A stretch of 64,000 bases of DNA, from positions 62,001 through 126,000 of the forward strand of contig VWZL01000914.1 of assembly GCA_013396915.1 (NCBI GenBank). The letters are read 5' to 3'. This DNA comes from Stercorarius parasiticus. Taxonomy: Eukaryota; Chordata; Aves; Charadriiformes; Stercorariidae. The notes under the pieces are model-generated. The model made no database searches. It saw only the letters and a list, made by a program, of their open reading frames with translations, and was not told the origin of the DNA. This document shows, piece by piece, positions 21,621 through 35,450 of this stretch (position 1 is its first letter; each line of letters begins with the position of its first letter). The position numbers and the translations under genes were made by a program.

Positions 21621-24600
21621 TGTCACCGATGAATCAGGGATTTGTTTACCCGGTTTTTTGGCCGCCGGGGGGGCGGGTCCGCCGGCGGTGGGGGGTTTTG
21701 GGCTGCCTTTGTTGCACACGGAATTCCTGACATCTTTATGTTGGCACGTCCCGAGTGGATTCCAGCCGTGCCTCGGGCTTTGGCTAACTGGGTCAGGGGA
21801 AGTTTCAAGTTAACAGGGGACTGTAAAACAAAGGAACAGGCCGTTCCAGCAGCCAGATGCTTGATTGCCCTCCTAAAGCGCCTTGGCATCGGCCTTGTTT
21901 GCAGTGCTGGAGCCCAGGTACATCGGATTTGCACCGTGGAGTGTCAGGGTTGATGTGCCAGTGTCATGCACTTGCTTTATTAAGGAGCTCTGCCCTTACC
22001 TTCCCCCTGCTTGAAACCTCTTTCCTCTGTGTATTTTTCCAAGAGGAAAAAGTACATGCTGTCTGAACACACTTGTGTAAGAGCCCTGCGCTTGTCTTTC
22101 AGACTGGTTATCTGAAAACTTTTCATACCTCCAGTGTTGCTTTCTAATGGTTTACTCGCTTAAAGCAGTTGGAGTCTCTGAATAATCTGCTCCCTAGCTT
22201 CGATGTGTGGTGTGGAATCCAACAGCTAGGACAGTATCTGAAAGCTTTCACCCCCCACAGCTGTGCTCCAGCAGAGGCCACCAAAGTCTTCTTTGCTTTA
22301 ACCTTTGGATGTAATAATTATCAAGGCGGTATAGTTTGAAACAAATTAAAATGACTTACCTTTTCTTTTGGTTAGCAAAGTTCTATCGTAAAGGTTTAGG
22401 ACTGTGATTCAGCTGTGGCTCAGAGAAAAGGAAATAAAAACAAACATGTGCTATGACTGATAAAATCACTTCTTTTGTTTCTGGAGCATTTATAGACTAA
22501 GGATCTACCTGTAAGCTCTTCCAAGCAATGACCCTTGTCAGGATCCATGAGATCTGCATTCCAAGGATCAGGTGCTGGAAAGCATGGGAAGTTTCCTTGC
22601 GTAAATTGATATTCACTGATAGATCATCAGGCTGCTTGAGGAGACTTTGAAATGCTTTGCATGTAGTAAGCACGTGTGTGCCGTTCAAGCATGGTCAGTA
22701 AGATTTATACTTAGTATAACGTAGTGCTTATGGGGCTTTCATCAGGCTTCTGAGGAACCTGTCTGCATATATTTGACTTTTAGGTGAGTTTACTCTTATA
22801 ATTGCTTCCAGACTGTTATATGCAAACATCTTCTTATGCACTGAACATGGCATTCAAGTAGCGGTAGTGACTCCTCTTCCTTTTGCACAGAGAAGGCCCT
22901 ATGGATTGGAGAAACTGTGTCTAACTTTAATTGCTTTCTGTATTGCCCTGTATCACAGTATCAGTAATTGCAACTGTGCTCAGTGCCACTACATTGGGGT
23001 TTTGTGAGACTGAAGATGAGTATTGCGAATTATGCAGTGGGGTTAGGATGGTCCCAATACTTTGCATGAACTGTAATCTCAACAGAGCTCTTCAGAATGA
23101 AGCATCAAAGTAATTAAGTGTCTGATACTTTTTTGATTGCTTAATCCTCCCCTTCCTGGTTCAGCGTCTTCTAAGGACAACTAGGAGATCTTTCTTAGTG
23201 ATTAAAATAATGTTTAAGCACTGACATGGTTCACAAAATGGGATGTGTTGTACCTTTATAAAACCTAGATGCTTAACATCAGAAAGTTCCTGGATCATAG
23301 TAATCCTCAACTCGGGGCTGGACTAATAACCCAGGACTACTTCAAAGCTGCTTTTAACTTAGATCAAATTTAGATGATAGCATTTGCGTGTGTGTTTGTG
23401 TTTTAACAGTTACCAACATTGTCTGTCTCCAGAACTTCCGTGTTAGGGTGAGGGAAATCTCTTGTTACAAGACTGTTCTCTCTTAATTGCTGAAATAACA
23501 GTATTTACATTCTCAAGGACAGTATAAATTTTGTCATGCCTTGGCTGCAGCAGTTTCACCCTATTGTAGTAATCCTGGAACCAGTCGTCCTAATAACAGG
23601 GGAAGGAAAGTGCTGACATGGTGTACAGCTACAGTTTGTTGAGGTTAAAGATTTTGAAGTCTGACTTATTTTCAAACAGGTATGAAAATACTCATTGCTG
23701 GGAAGAAATGAATTTATTAAATCTCACAGTTCATGTTGACATCAGCCACGGGAGGCCTGTGAATCTTAATCCCAAATTGCAGTGCATTTCTGTGGACTTT
23801 AGAAGATTTCTAAAGAATGAGACAATCTATTTGCAAAACAAACATTTATGGCAACAAGAATATAGGGCATAATTTTTAGGCCCGTCTTCGAATGTATGGA
23901 CTTTGCCATAGTGAAGAGTGTGTGCAAACGGTGAATTTACATAGAAAGGTTGCAGTACTGAAGCATGAGTGGTTTTGCGTAGCCATGCTGATATACGCAC
24001 ACCAGTGCACATTGTCTTTCACCATTAAAGGTTTGGTTTCAATCCCATGACCAAGTACTCCAAGTTGGGAATCCCTGGAGAATTAGTCAGGCTTAACTTC
24101 TATACAGATTTCTCTTCCAGGTGCTTTTCTCAAAATAGAGTTGTTCGACCACCAGGTGCTTTTCTCCGTTATCTGAACCTGTCCTCTTCCTCAGAAAGAG
24201 CAGCACTGTGTTAGATCCTTTTGTCTGCTTCCCTGTAAAGTGTGCTTACTTCTTGCCCCTGGAGTCTCTGGAGCCTTCTGTTGCCCTTTAATGATTTTTT
24301 ACTAGTACCAGGCCTGCATTTAACAGTAGAGGGCTGAGCTTATTTTTTACTTAAATATTACATAACTTAGACAGGTACTGACTGCAGTATGGGAATTAAA
24401 CAGCTTCGTGCAGCAGTGAAGACCACTCCAGGTCATTTGGCAACTTACTGTTTGTGTTCTGTTTTAGTTGTTTTGTTGTTGTTATTTTTTGTTTTCTTTC
24501 GAATTGGATAATCGTTTTTTGAAAGTGCACGTTGCTAGGCAATATTGTAGATTTCAGTTTCACATGAGAATGCAGACTGTGGCAACTCCTTTCTGTCCTG

Positions 24601-27600
24601 CGTTAGAGGACCCTTGCAGTTGTGAATATATTTAGGATGTTTGTGATCCAAGCCTAGTAGTGACGGGAGTGAGCTGTTGGGGCTCTAGTCTGGTATCTTG
24701 TACAGCATCTACCCTGGTGTGTATTCATCAGCTGCAGGCCTTGTTTTTAGGAAACACGAGCTACCCAAGTCTTCCTGAATTTAGGTCAGCATTGCCATTG
24801 TGTTGTGTTGGAACGTCAGATAACCATGGTTTCTAATCTAGGAAGAAAATGAAACTCACTAGTACTGTATTTTCACATGAAAATGTGAAAATGACAGACA
24901 AAAATACCATGTGATACAATAGTAGGGCCAATAAGAAGCGCGCAAGGAAAAATACAAATCCTCTTTTGTTCTGATTTTTTTCCCAATGCCTGGTCCCCTC
25001 TCCATGCTGTTGTCTTTGCTTCTCTGTTGCACCAGCAATCCAGAACTGCTTTTGAGAAACTTTTTTTTTTTTGTTTCTCAAAAGTATACTGATTATTTTG
25101 GGTGTGGTCCATATACATGTGAAATGCCGGATTTAGGATGTCGAGTTAGGTGTGGGTATGTTTCATTAAGCTAGGCATGAGTTCAGATATTTTGGACCAC
25201 TTTGGATTTTTCCTCAGATTGACTCAATAATACCTTTTCCAAAAGCATTTTGTTGTCGTTACTCTGTCATAACAAACTAGTTGTTTGACATCAGCCTGCA
25301 TTGTATTGATAAACTGAGCCCGAACTCGGCAATGTTCAGCATGGTCCTACACCAAGGTTTCACGTATTTATTCAAGCTATTTGTTACTTGCTTTGCCCCT
25401 GTTAGTTTTGGGGGTTGGTTTTGTTTTTTGGTTTTGTTTGTTTGGGGTTTTTTTAGACGTCAGAGAAAACCCATAAATCTCTCCTGCATGCACTGTTAAC
25501 AGCAAGGCTGCGTGTAGTCTGGCTTGCTCTCTCTCTATTCTAACATCTGCTTCATCATCTAGCTCTGCTTAATAGCCAGCAGATTTGACTGCTGGTGTCT
25601 CTAGCCTCCTTAGCACAACTTTGTATAAGCTGATTCTGGGAATCTCCAGGAACATATGGACTGCTCGGGCAAGGGACAATCTCTAAGGAGGGGCCAAAAG
25701 GGACTGCAATTGGTGAAGCTGTGTGAAAGAAGTTTCTGGGTCCTTCTCGTCTCTTCCCATGAAACCATTCACATCCCCAATCTGATCCTTGATGCTCCTT
25801 TGCCTCAAGATTGCTTCACCAGATCAAACTTTACAGGTAACGTTGATCGTTTTTCAAGCCATTTCTTAGCTATATGGCCCAAACAAAATACATGTAGGTT
25901 CTGGAAGTGAACAATTGTCTGTTGTAGTTATTCTTTTCACTCGAGAACAAGCATGTAGGAAAAGACCTTTGTTTCTTTGCTCTCTGCATGAGAGAATTCT
26001 TTGGTCTGTAGGTGTTACAGAGATTTTTTTGTTGAGAGATGAGAAAGGAAAGAATTTTGTCTCTTTCCAAAGATGGAAAGTAGTTTGTGGCTACGTTGGG
26101 CAATGGTTTCCTCCTTTGTAGTTGGGTCTGAAGTGACTGAAGATGTGATCATGCTTTTGTCATCAGTTTTTACATTAAGTATGCTCTACATCTAATTAAG
26201 AGAGTATGACTCTGTTTTCATCTGTCAAGGATTAGAGCAAAAGGAAGCTTTTGCTTTGATGTCATAAATGTTTCTTTAATGCAGAAAAGAGCTTCTGTCA
26301 TTCTTTCCCCGTTCCCTGAAATATACCTTGCTTTCCAAACATCCACTGCAATTGAGTCTACAGTTCTTACAGTGTGACTGAAAATAAGCAAACTTCAGAA
26401 CTGCTTTTGCAAAAGTCATCTGTAGAATTTCAGCCGGGTTGAAATCACTGCTGCAACATTGAAACTGCCCCCTCTCACCGCCCCCTCCCCCCAGCTCTGT
26501 TTCAGCTGAGGAAGCACAGAAAATAGGGAGAGGACTTTGGAGCAGATAAACAACAGCTAACAGTTTCCACAGAGTCCTATTTCCTTGTAGCCAGTGTAGC
26601 TCAGTGAGGCTATGACAAGTGCTCCAAGCCTTTTGGTACATTGCCACAATGCAGCATATCAGTTTGGTAGAAATGTGTGTAACTGGATTTTCTTTGTTTT
26701 GTAAACTGATGAGTAATTAAAGCAAGGGATCCATAGGGAGAAGGTTAGCAGAGAATGCAACTACAGTGCATAAACAAAGAATATTTTTAGGTGAACTGCG
26801 AGGCAGTTTCTTGCTGTTATCTTTTTGGATATGGCTGAGGAACATGAGTTCCTGAAATTGACACAAATATTTTTCTTAACAGCTTAAGTCTTAGATTATG
26901 TTTGTTCACTTGTGTGTTCCCAGTTAGGAAAAATGTGCTGCGTTCTTTCTAATAAAACTTGGTGTTCATTCTTCCTGAAAAAATACAAAGCCAGAAAAAG
27001 GGGAGTGGATGATAACTCCCCAACACGAAACAATGGATGAAGGTATGTTTTAGACCTTTTGTTTGCTCTGCAAAAGCCATCCTTCACAAACAGTGGATGT
27101 GCTAGCAGCTCAGAGTTTCTGCTTTCAAATAAAGTTGAAGGAAGTTGATAAACTGTGACTCAATCTTACTCCCTCTAGATATCCAGAGATTTCATAAACA
27201 ATTTAGCCAAAAGCAGTACTTGGGAGTAGCTTGTGCTTATGGCATGAGCTTGGCTTCTCTGTGTACAATGTGTAGTTGTGGAGCATCTTTTCTAGTCAGA
27301 ATTAATTGTCTTTATCCAAAGAGGCAAAAGATGGACGAGAGCTGCACCAAATTTTTTTTAGACTTTGCATAGGACACTGGCTTTAAGAAGTACTTTTGGG
27401 AAGTTTTTGTTAAGAGCTGTTCCTTAGATCTCTAAGGGGAAAATTTAGGGTTTTTAAAAAAAAAAAAGCATTAAGGGAGGACACAGAAAGAAGTACCAAA
27501 ACTTCTTAAGAGAAGTTGTGGTAATACTGATCTGATGTTGCTAACAAAACTGACGTTGACGAAAGACTGGATTTTATCAAAACGTTTCTGTATTTAAGTA

Positions 27601-30600
27601 AAACTGAATGTTGTCATGGACTACTACAGTCGGAAGGTTCTTAAAAACTGGAATGGTTAAAAAAACTGCCTATTTCTTATCTTGTCTTTTCCTAGTCTGT
27701 GCTGCCTTTGCAATAGAGCTGCCAAAGTTACCAGGACTCAGGATGCATGCAAGCCTAATGACATTAGCTGTGCTTGCAGACTTCTAGTAGTACTTAGCTT
27801 TCCTAAGCTTTTTAATACTTTGTATACAGGTGTTTGAAGTTGTAGTTAAGACCTGGAGATGTAATTCTTTGCTTAATTTCACTCCTGTAGTTTTAATATA
27901 TTAATTAATTTTCTTAATACATCACAAATTTTCAGACTGCATGTTCCTTGCATATCAGCATGCAACTAGGTAGGTGAAAACAAAATTCTTCTCTCTGACA
28001 GTTGTTTGTAGTGGTACTCCTTGAATCTGAAAAATGCTTAATTTTATGTTGCTCTTCTAAGATCAGTCCCACAGATTACTATTTAGTAGTAACTTGAGAG
28101 AGTTCAGTGTGTGCATGTGTTAACATAACCTACAAATCTGTCTGAATATTAAACACCAAATGCAGGTAACACAGGATTGTAAGTAATATAGGACCTGTCA
28201 ATGGTTATACGCATCTTGTTAAGAGCTGAATATCTTACAATGTAAGTAATGAAAGCTTGTGGTTTTCATCTTAGCCGTTTCCAAATAAGTAGCATGCAAT
28301 ACGACGTCACCCCAAAAGAAATATAGCCATGTCTACTAATACTAGGGAATAACTAAAATGTGCAGTTTACAGAGGGAGTTGTGGCTGAAGTCTTCAGTGT
28401 TCCCGTCCCATCTGTTCTTTTTAAGTTTTTATTTATATTACTGCATAAGTACATAATGTTTATATAGTACATATAATTAAATATAAAACATTAATATCTT
28501 AGTATTTAAGTAACATTACAACATTTCCTTAGTTGGTCATTTTGCAATCAAGTACATCTCTCTTAATATTGCAATTTGATAGTGCTGCAGCATTTCCAAA
28601 ATGTCACTGTTACTTTAGTAGGTGCATCTGTCTCCACCTTTGTAGTTAGTCCTTGAGGTCTTTGGCACGCACAGTTACTTACCTCATGGCTAGAACAATT
28701 TTGATATGGAAAGTGGCTTCTGGCGTTGTGTGAGGCTCATTTGAATGAGTAGTAGGTATCATAATGATAGTCTTTAGCTTGCCTAATTCTGTACAAGTCA
28801 CGTAAGGAAATGTTTCTCCATGCCTTTTCTGAACAGATCAGATAAATCCCTTGTAACACTTCCAATGTATAGAGCTTTCTGGTCCTGAGAAGAAAAGTTG
28901 AAGCAACAGCTATTTTTGTCTGTCACAGTGTCCAAAACAGTCTCAAGTTTTCTGTGCAGATCTCTCTTATTCCGTGGATGGATTTGACGGAGAAGTTACC
29001 TAGTGCTCCATTAGTACTTGAAAGATTATAGACAGCAGAGATTTAGCAAAGGATTAGTCAATTGGAGAGTGTGCATTATCCAGCCAGGCTTAGAACCATG
29101 ATTGTCTCTTCAATCGTTTTCATTAGTGTCTTATTCAAAGATCGAATTATGTAACAATGACGTTTCAGGGGAATCTGGTAGGAGTTTTTCTTTGGTTTCT
29201 CTCTCCTGCAAACTCTCCAAGCCTGGGAGAGGGGAAAAAGCATTATTTTTATGCTTCAAACTTGCAGCATGTTTTGAAAAGCAGCAGCTCAGATAAGTGA
29301 AGAGGCAGATAAGGGAAGTGAGGATGAGTTCAGTTGCAGCATCTGCGTTTGGATAATAGCGTGGCGGAACTCTCAAGAGAGGCAGGATGCGGTACAAGAA
29401 ATATATTACTATTTTAGAAGCAGCAATAGGTATTACTCCCCTTAACAAGAGGGAGCTGCTTCCTGAGGGTAGACATGCAAATCTGTGGCAACATCCAGGG
29501 TAAGTGTTAAAAAGCAATCAGTGAGTAACTATGGGAAAACCTGTGCTCACCTTGAATCATGCAATTTTTAAAACCTCTTATCAGAAAAGAGGAGAGTCAT
29601 CTGTAAAACAGGTAATCTGTTTTTGTACCTTCCAAATGGTGTATCTTCTGCAGTTGTAGTTAAACTTTGTGGTTTCATTAGAGATTTCTGTGTACTTCTT
29701 GTCCTTGGCTAGCAGAGTAAGTAGGAGAAGGAGTTATTTCTAAATCAGGAGTTCGCTGAATAACAGAAAGGGTAAACAGGATGTATACTCACCAGAATGA
29801 AAATGAAATTATTGTTTTGTGTTTATTGCTTACTACTAACCTGATGTGTGTATGTTTGCGTTCCACCTCTCCCACATTTAAAAACATACATATTTTAATT
29901 TTATCCATGAGAGAACTAGCAGCTTCTAAAGGTGGAAGAGAAAAACGCTTTTCTCTCTGTGTGCAACTCTCCTTCTCTGCTAGGAAGCAAGAGTTCTTCA
30001 TACTTAGGAATACTGTTTCCCTGAAGGAAAGTTTTAGTTATTAAAAGAGAAGTCAATTAAGGTTATTAATGTTCAAAATGTGAAATACTGAGCATTCTGG
30101 TTTTGTTAAAAACAATCCAGAGTGCTTGTTTGTGCCACACAACTGGAGGATTAGGCTTCAGAAAATTCTTTCTGTTCATAACTGTTGCCCTCAAAAACTT
30201 AGGGTGTAAGGGATTGTTGTTCTCTCCCACCTTACCCTATACGAGTAGCATCAGTGGATGGGTGTCTTCACAGACCTTCTCGTCTCTCCTATTGTTGTTA
30301 TACATTAGAATGCTGCCACCTTGGTTTAGACGTTGCAGAGGCGTACAAAATGTGAGAGGCTTTTGTTCAAGAGCAATTACTATGTTTCTACTGGTTTGGA
30401 GTGGTTTTGTGTAAGCACGACTTCAAAGAAAAGCTTGGAGTAAAACTGTGACTGTTCGGCTGTGACCGAACTCAGACCTGTCCTGTAACTTTTCCACAAG
30501 CGCTTCCTCTAAGGGCGGTAGCAATAGTAAAAGCAATTAAAATACAGTGCACCATATGATTTTTTTTTCGGTTGCATCACCAAAACCACAAAAACTAGCT

Positions 30601-32476
30601 GATATGCTAATGCCAACCGTTTCCAGCCTTTTATCAATACAAGTATTCTTCAAGTAGGTCTTAAGTTTCTGGTATCGTGTTAATGAGTGCTTGTAGGGCT
30701 TTTTGTTAAAAATCTGGCCGCTAAAAGGGGTTCTTAGTACAATGTATTTTTACACAGGACAGTGGAGTGTCCTAGACTGTGACTTCCTTTGATTGTTTCA
30801 TATAAGTTATCTACATGCCAATCTCTTTGAATTTTGCAGCCACTCTTTACGCGTCTGATAAAATGGTACATGATTGCTCGATACTCTGAGGAGTTGCCTT
30901 GGAAAGTAATGCTGCATTCTTGCAAAAATTCCTCTTTGTTTTCAAGTAGGTTTGCGTGGCCAGACTCACAGCTTGAAACAGACTGTCTAAAAATGAAAGT
31001 TGCTAATTCTAGTAGCCGTTATTTTTTGTTTTGTAACTGGGACTGCTTGGTTTTCATCTACTATTGTTAGTATCGAAGTGCAAAAGACACTACACTGTTA
31101 ATATTTGGTTTTATTTCCAGCATGCTTAATCGGGCATCTCCCTCCTTTCAGGGAGAGGTTTAGTTGATGCGATTGTTGTACACGCTTGGAATTCCAAACT
31201 GGTTAAGATGTATTTGAGTTATGTTTGGATTTGCCATTCCAACAGTTTCACAAAAGCAGAAAAGCTGTTGTCATTGGATTGTAATAGGGATCCCTTTTAT
31301 GTTTTCATTAAAACTTTGAGGGAACTAAAGGTTGGTAACGAGCAGTTGCAGCAGAGTAAACTGTGAGTTGAAGAAAAAAGTGCTCTTCTTTTTGTAGCTG
31401 CAGACTGCTTATTCCATAGAACTGGAATAAGCAAACTAATAACTCACTTTTCTAACATCAGCTTATCGCTCAAATTCTAGGAGTACCCTGTCATGTTCAT
31501 ATAAAAAAGGTGTTTTAAAAGTGTGTGTTTGTGTGCGTAGGGAAAAAACAAATCAAAACATAATGACACAGTTTCCAAAACCTAATACTGAATGTAGGAT
31601 ATAGAGGTCCTCATCTGTCATCTCTTCACTGCACAAATTCAGGTGCATGCTTAGCTCAAATACTTCCTTTATTTCTCTTACTCATCTCCTAAAATAAAAA
31701 ATAGCATTAGAGTGTGATGCTAGCTGCAGTGCCATCACTTGAAAGTTGTGAAAATCCTGATTAAAAACCCAGATTAAGATGTGCAAAAAAAAAAAAGTGT
31801 GGCATATTTGTTAGTTTGCTAAGTCATTCATTTACATTTCCATATCAAAGTCATTGTAAAGTATGTTTTCTAGCTCCATTTTTGCTTGGAATAATGTGAT
31901 TTTTGTGATAGATGGATTTTTAACTTTTGGCATCTTCACGCATAGGCAAATGATTACAGCAGTGGTGATTTGGGTTTAGCTTGCTTGTGTAACTTCCCTG
32001 CATCCTTTAAAATAGTATTCTGTGCACAGCCTGAAACAATAAAGTTTATTCCAACCCTATGATTCTATGTTTATTCATTATGCACAGCATAGCTCTTGCT
32101 TAATACGAGTTTCTGTGATCACTGAAGAGCAGCATCCTTTTGTTCTATGACTTCTGAAATCATGTCTTGATATAAAACAGTAGTTTTTTACTTTTAGAAA
32201 GATGCTTTTCTGCTGGAAGAACCAGCAGAGAGGGAAAAGGACCTTGTAGTTTCACAATGTGATGTCTGGCAGGTGCTTGCATTTCTGAAGTTTCTAAGAA
32301 GTTTATTGGAGACCAAATGCATTTTTAAAATTACCTTAGAAATTTAAAGTTTGCTTTTTTTGAACCTGGGGCCTCATTATGATTGTGCTCAGGAAGAAGG
32401 GGGTACCACATACAAAACGCATCAATAAAATGCGGGGTAGACTTGTAGGTAATTGGGGAAGTTCTGCAGAATTCAG
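21621..32476. other. Long non-coding stretch between islands B and C
   Basis: About 10.9 kb with no recognised exon, RNA gene or repeat family. Low-complexity tracts: G/T-rich at 24470-24500 and 25400-25460, and a T-run near 25060. The 123- to 128-residue minus-strand frames at 26276-26647 and 29131-29517 have no recognisable motif or splice context and are treated as chance. If TJP2 starts at island B this is TJP2 intron, otherwise intergenic. Confidence 0.55.
32038..32070 (+). repeat. Possible CR1 3' tip fragment
   Basis: TTCCAACCCTATGATTCTATG matches the end of CR1 elements (CCAACCC...ATTCTATG) in plus orientation, but only about 25 bases are recognisable. A chance match cannot be excluded. 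Confidence 0.3.
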
Positions 32477-32910
32477 AGAGTCATAGCATGGTTAGAATTG
32501 GAAGGGACCTTAAAGATCACCTAGTTCCAACCCCCTGTCATGGGCAGGGACACCTCCCACTAGACCAGGCTGCTCAAAGCCCCATCCAGCCTGGCCTTGA
32601 ACACTTCCAGGGATGGGGCATCCACAGCTTTTCTGGGCAACCTGCTGCAGTGCCTCACTACCCTCATAGTGAAGAATTTCTTCTTAATATCTAATCTAAA
32701 TCTCCCCTCTTTCAGTTTAAAACTGTTACCCTTCATCCTATCACTACACTCCCTGATAAAGAGTCTCTTCCCATCTTTCCTGTAGGCCCCCTTTAGGTAC
32801 TAGAAGGCTGCTGTAAGGTCTCCCTGGAGCCTTCTCTTCTCCAGGCTGAACAACCCCAACTCTCTCAACCTTATTCTTTCAGTGTCTTTCATATGGCTCT
32901 CCTGCTATCT
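32477..32910 (-). repeat. CR1 LINE fragment, 3' end
   Basis: Clear CR1 in reverse orientation. It begins with the complement of the 3' tail (AGTCATAGCATGGTTAGAAT, then TGGAAGGGACCTTAAAGATC). It continues through the 3' UTR and the end of the reverse transcriptase frame, where the minus strand carries remnants of the conserved WNRLP..VV..SLE-like C-terminus. Truncated at its 5' end as usual for CR1. Moderately diverged. Confidence 0.9.
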
Positions 32911-35299
32911 AGAAACAGCTAATGGAGTATTAACCAGAATTAAAAAAAAAAAAAAAAAAAATCAGAGAGGGAAAAAACCAAACAAACCCAAACCTGTTAC
33001 AAGTACGGATAAGATACCCTTCTAGGGAAGTCTGGCTACGTCCGTCTTTGAAGATGGAACACTTTGGAACGATGCTCTTTGATACAAATTAAGATGATCA
33101 AGATGTTGATTGGTGTTCTTCTAAAAACAAAACACAACCAACAAACCCTAGTTTCTATTTCTGTCAAAAGTTCCTCCTTCATCTTGGTTAAACCATTCAT
33201 TTTCTGTTTTCCTACAGAGGGTAATCAAGGGCAAGCAGCTGGGGAGAGGAGAAGCCCTTTGACAGGGATGCTGAACGGAAGCTAACATACTGCTGGTGCA
33301 GAAGAGGGGTAGCTGAGGCCTGTGGAGTGGGGAAAGGAGTAGAAAATTACATTAGGAATTGTTTCTTATGTATCATTTGGCAAATGGAGTTACTAAGTTA
33401 CCAATTGAATTCACTAGGGTGCATGTATCTAATCGTTATTGTTGAGGTTATGGTCAAGATACAATGCTCTCACTAGCTTAAATTTGTACAGTCTTGTGCA
33501 AACTAAGCTATCAGACTAAGACTAAATTAAATCAAAAAGCCCAGATCCCTTGTGGAGAGGACCAGTGAAACAAAGGGAATATAAGCACGCTTCCTGTCTG
33601 TACCCTAATTAATAAAATGCATTGTTGCCTTATGTGCAGGCTGGCGTGGATGCCTGATGAGGGGCAGCGCTTGAATTGAAGTGTGCAGTGTTGCTGCAAG
33701 TGTAAATATTGCTGAATATCTCCTTTATTCAAGCACTGTTTCCACTTGATTGCGCGGGAATCTAAAGCATGCCAAGCTAACCAGGGAAATACATTTTTTT
33801 TTAATCTCTTTATCTCTAGGACTTCAGTGTCCCAAGCTTCACAGTCACTCTTATACATATAACTTAAATGAAACTTCGTTTTTCAGGGAGCAAACTACTG
33901 CACTGCCATCTCCTTGTGAGTGGGACTGGGAGCACAGCTGTACATCAAGCCCAAAGCATCTCACAGCAAGTAGACAGAGATACTCAAAAATCGTCGTTCC
34001 TCACAAGGTACTCATCAAGTTCCAACAGTTAGAGTGGGCCATTAGTTTAAAATGACAGATTCTTGCCATGTGCTAGCTATAATGTTCATTCATTTAGCTA
34101 TGTTTTTAAAAAGTTTTGAGAAACTGTACTTCACAGAGTACGTTGAAATCAGAACTAGTTCTTTTGGATTCCTGAAGCAACTTAGAACAAGCACGTGTGC
34201 ATTTACTGAAAACTTGATGATGTACAACAGAAGAGGAGAGACTTCTGCAATGAACTCAATATTTTGCTAAAGTTATGCAAATAATAATGCACAGGCCTGT
34301 ACTAGTTCATCTCTTAGCTAAACATTGGTAAAGAGTGGATTTAATCTATGGTCATGTCTTCAGCAAATATAAATATTTAGCATGGGTTTGGGGATAAATA
34401 AATTACTTTGAGCACGGAGGGTGATATTAATGGGAATTGCTTAGTGACTCAGTAGAGTCCTGGGAAACAGAATAGCCACGCACAGGGGGAGTTGTTTTGC
34501 TGCATATTTTCTTACAGTACATCATTAAGGTAAATATAATCCTTTTGGCATCTTAACCTTGCTTTTGAAACCTTTTCTCAAGTGCTTCCAGGGAGAATAT
34601 AAAATGCGTCCTTAGTTTTATGCGTTGATCAAACACGCTTGGCTTGTTTTTTTAAGTCATTAACAGATGACAATTTTAAGGGGAGCAAAAGGTTTTTATG
34701 CTGGAGTGTTGCAAAACTGTAATTGACTTATCTTTTATTCTTGAGAGATGAATAGCCATTGCTGCTTTAGTAATTTGCTTGGAAATGTGCTTATCAGTTG
34801 TTCTGTCTTTCTGGTTTATGATATACTTGACCAAAGCTATTCATCTGTTAGTTTAATGTTCTGGGAGTGAGGGGAGAGGATGCTAGTTAATAAGACTCTG
34901 ACGATACGATAGAAAGGGAAAAAAAAAAAGTTGCCATTCTATAAAATAACAAATAAGCAAGCTCTGTTCACTTAGGGCATTGTGTGTGGGAAAATATGAT
35001 ATTAGAATATCAGTGAGGAGTAGCTAGGCAGGAATGTCCCAGTTGAGGTCTCCAGGAGACTCTAGCATTTTCCTCAAAATAAAAAAAAAAAAAGTTCCAC
35101 GGATATGGTATGGTATGCAAACCTTACACCAGGGAATGTGGATACTTGTAAACCCAACTCCTATTGAAAGAAACTCCAGAATCACGTATCCACTATAGAA
35201 AGGTCCCTCAAACTGCATCCAGCAACCTTGCCTGTGGGCTCCCACGAGCTGTGGAACTGACCAGTGAATGACTGATGGCTGTGTCCATCTGCTTTCACT
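32911..35299. other. Non-coding stretch with poly(A) run
   Basis: No gene recognised. A 20-base A run at 32942-32961 is followed by A/C-rich low complexity to about 33000. The 101- to 108-residue open frames near 33.5-34.1 kb have no support. Confidence 0.55.
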
Positions 35300-35450
35300 C
35301 TGATGATTGTTCTTACTGTTCTCCCTTGGACTCTCACCAGCTGATTTCATTCCTTCCTAAAAAACAGCACCCAAAAGTGAGCACAGTACCCTAGCTTGGA
35401 CCTTGCTGTTAGTGAATAGGGCTGCAGAACTGCTTTGTTTCTTAATGAGC
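35300..35450 (-). repeat. Old CR1-like fragment
   Basis: The stretch from CCCTTGGACTCTCACCAGCT through AACAGCACCCAAAAGTGAGCACAGTACCC resembles the reverse complement of an internal CR1 3' segment (typically ...GGACTC.CTCCAG...CCCAGAACTGGACACAGTACTC...). It is heavily diverged and its ends are uncertain. Confidence 0.45.

Noticed and set aside
26276..26647. 123-codon minus-strand frame
   Set aside because: Contains a poly-Gly patch from a CCCCC tract, no splice context, no recognisable motif; fits chance.
29131..29517. 128-codon minus-strand frame
   Set aside because: Hydrophobic stretches but no family, start context or splice sites; no CpG retention suggesting constraint.
32488..32785. Plus-strand frames of 62-68 codons
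   Set aside because: Translations of the reverse strand of a CR1 fragment.
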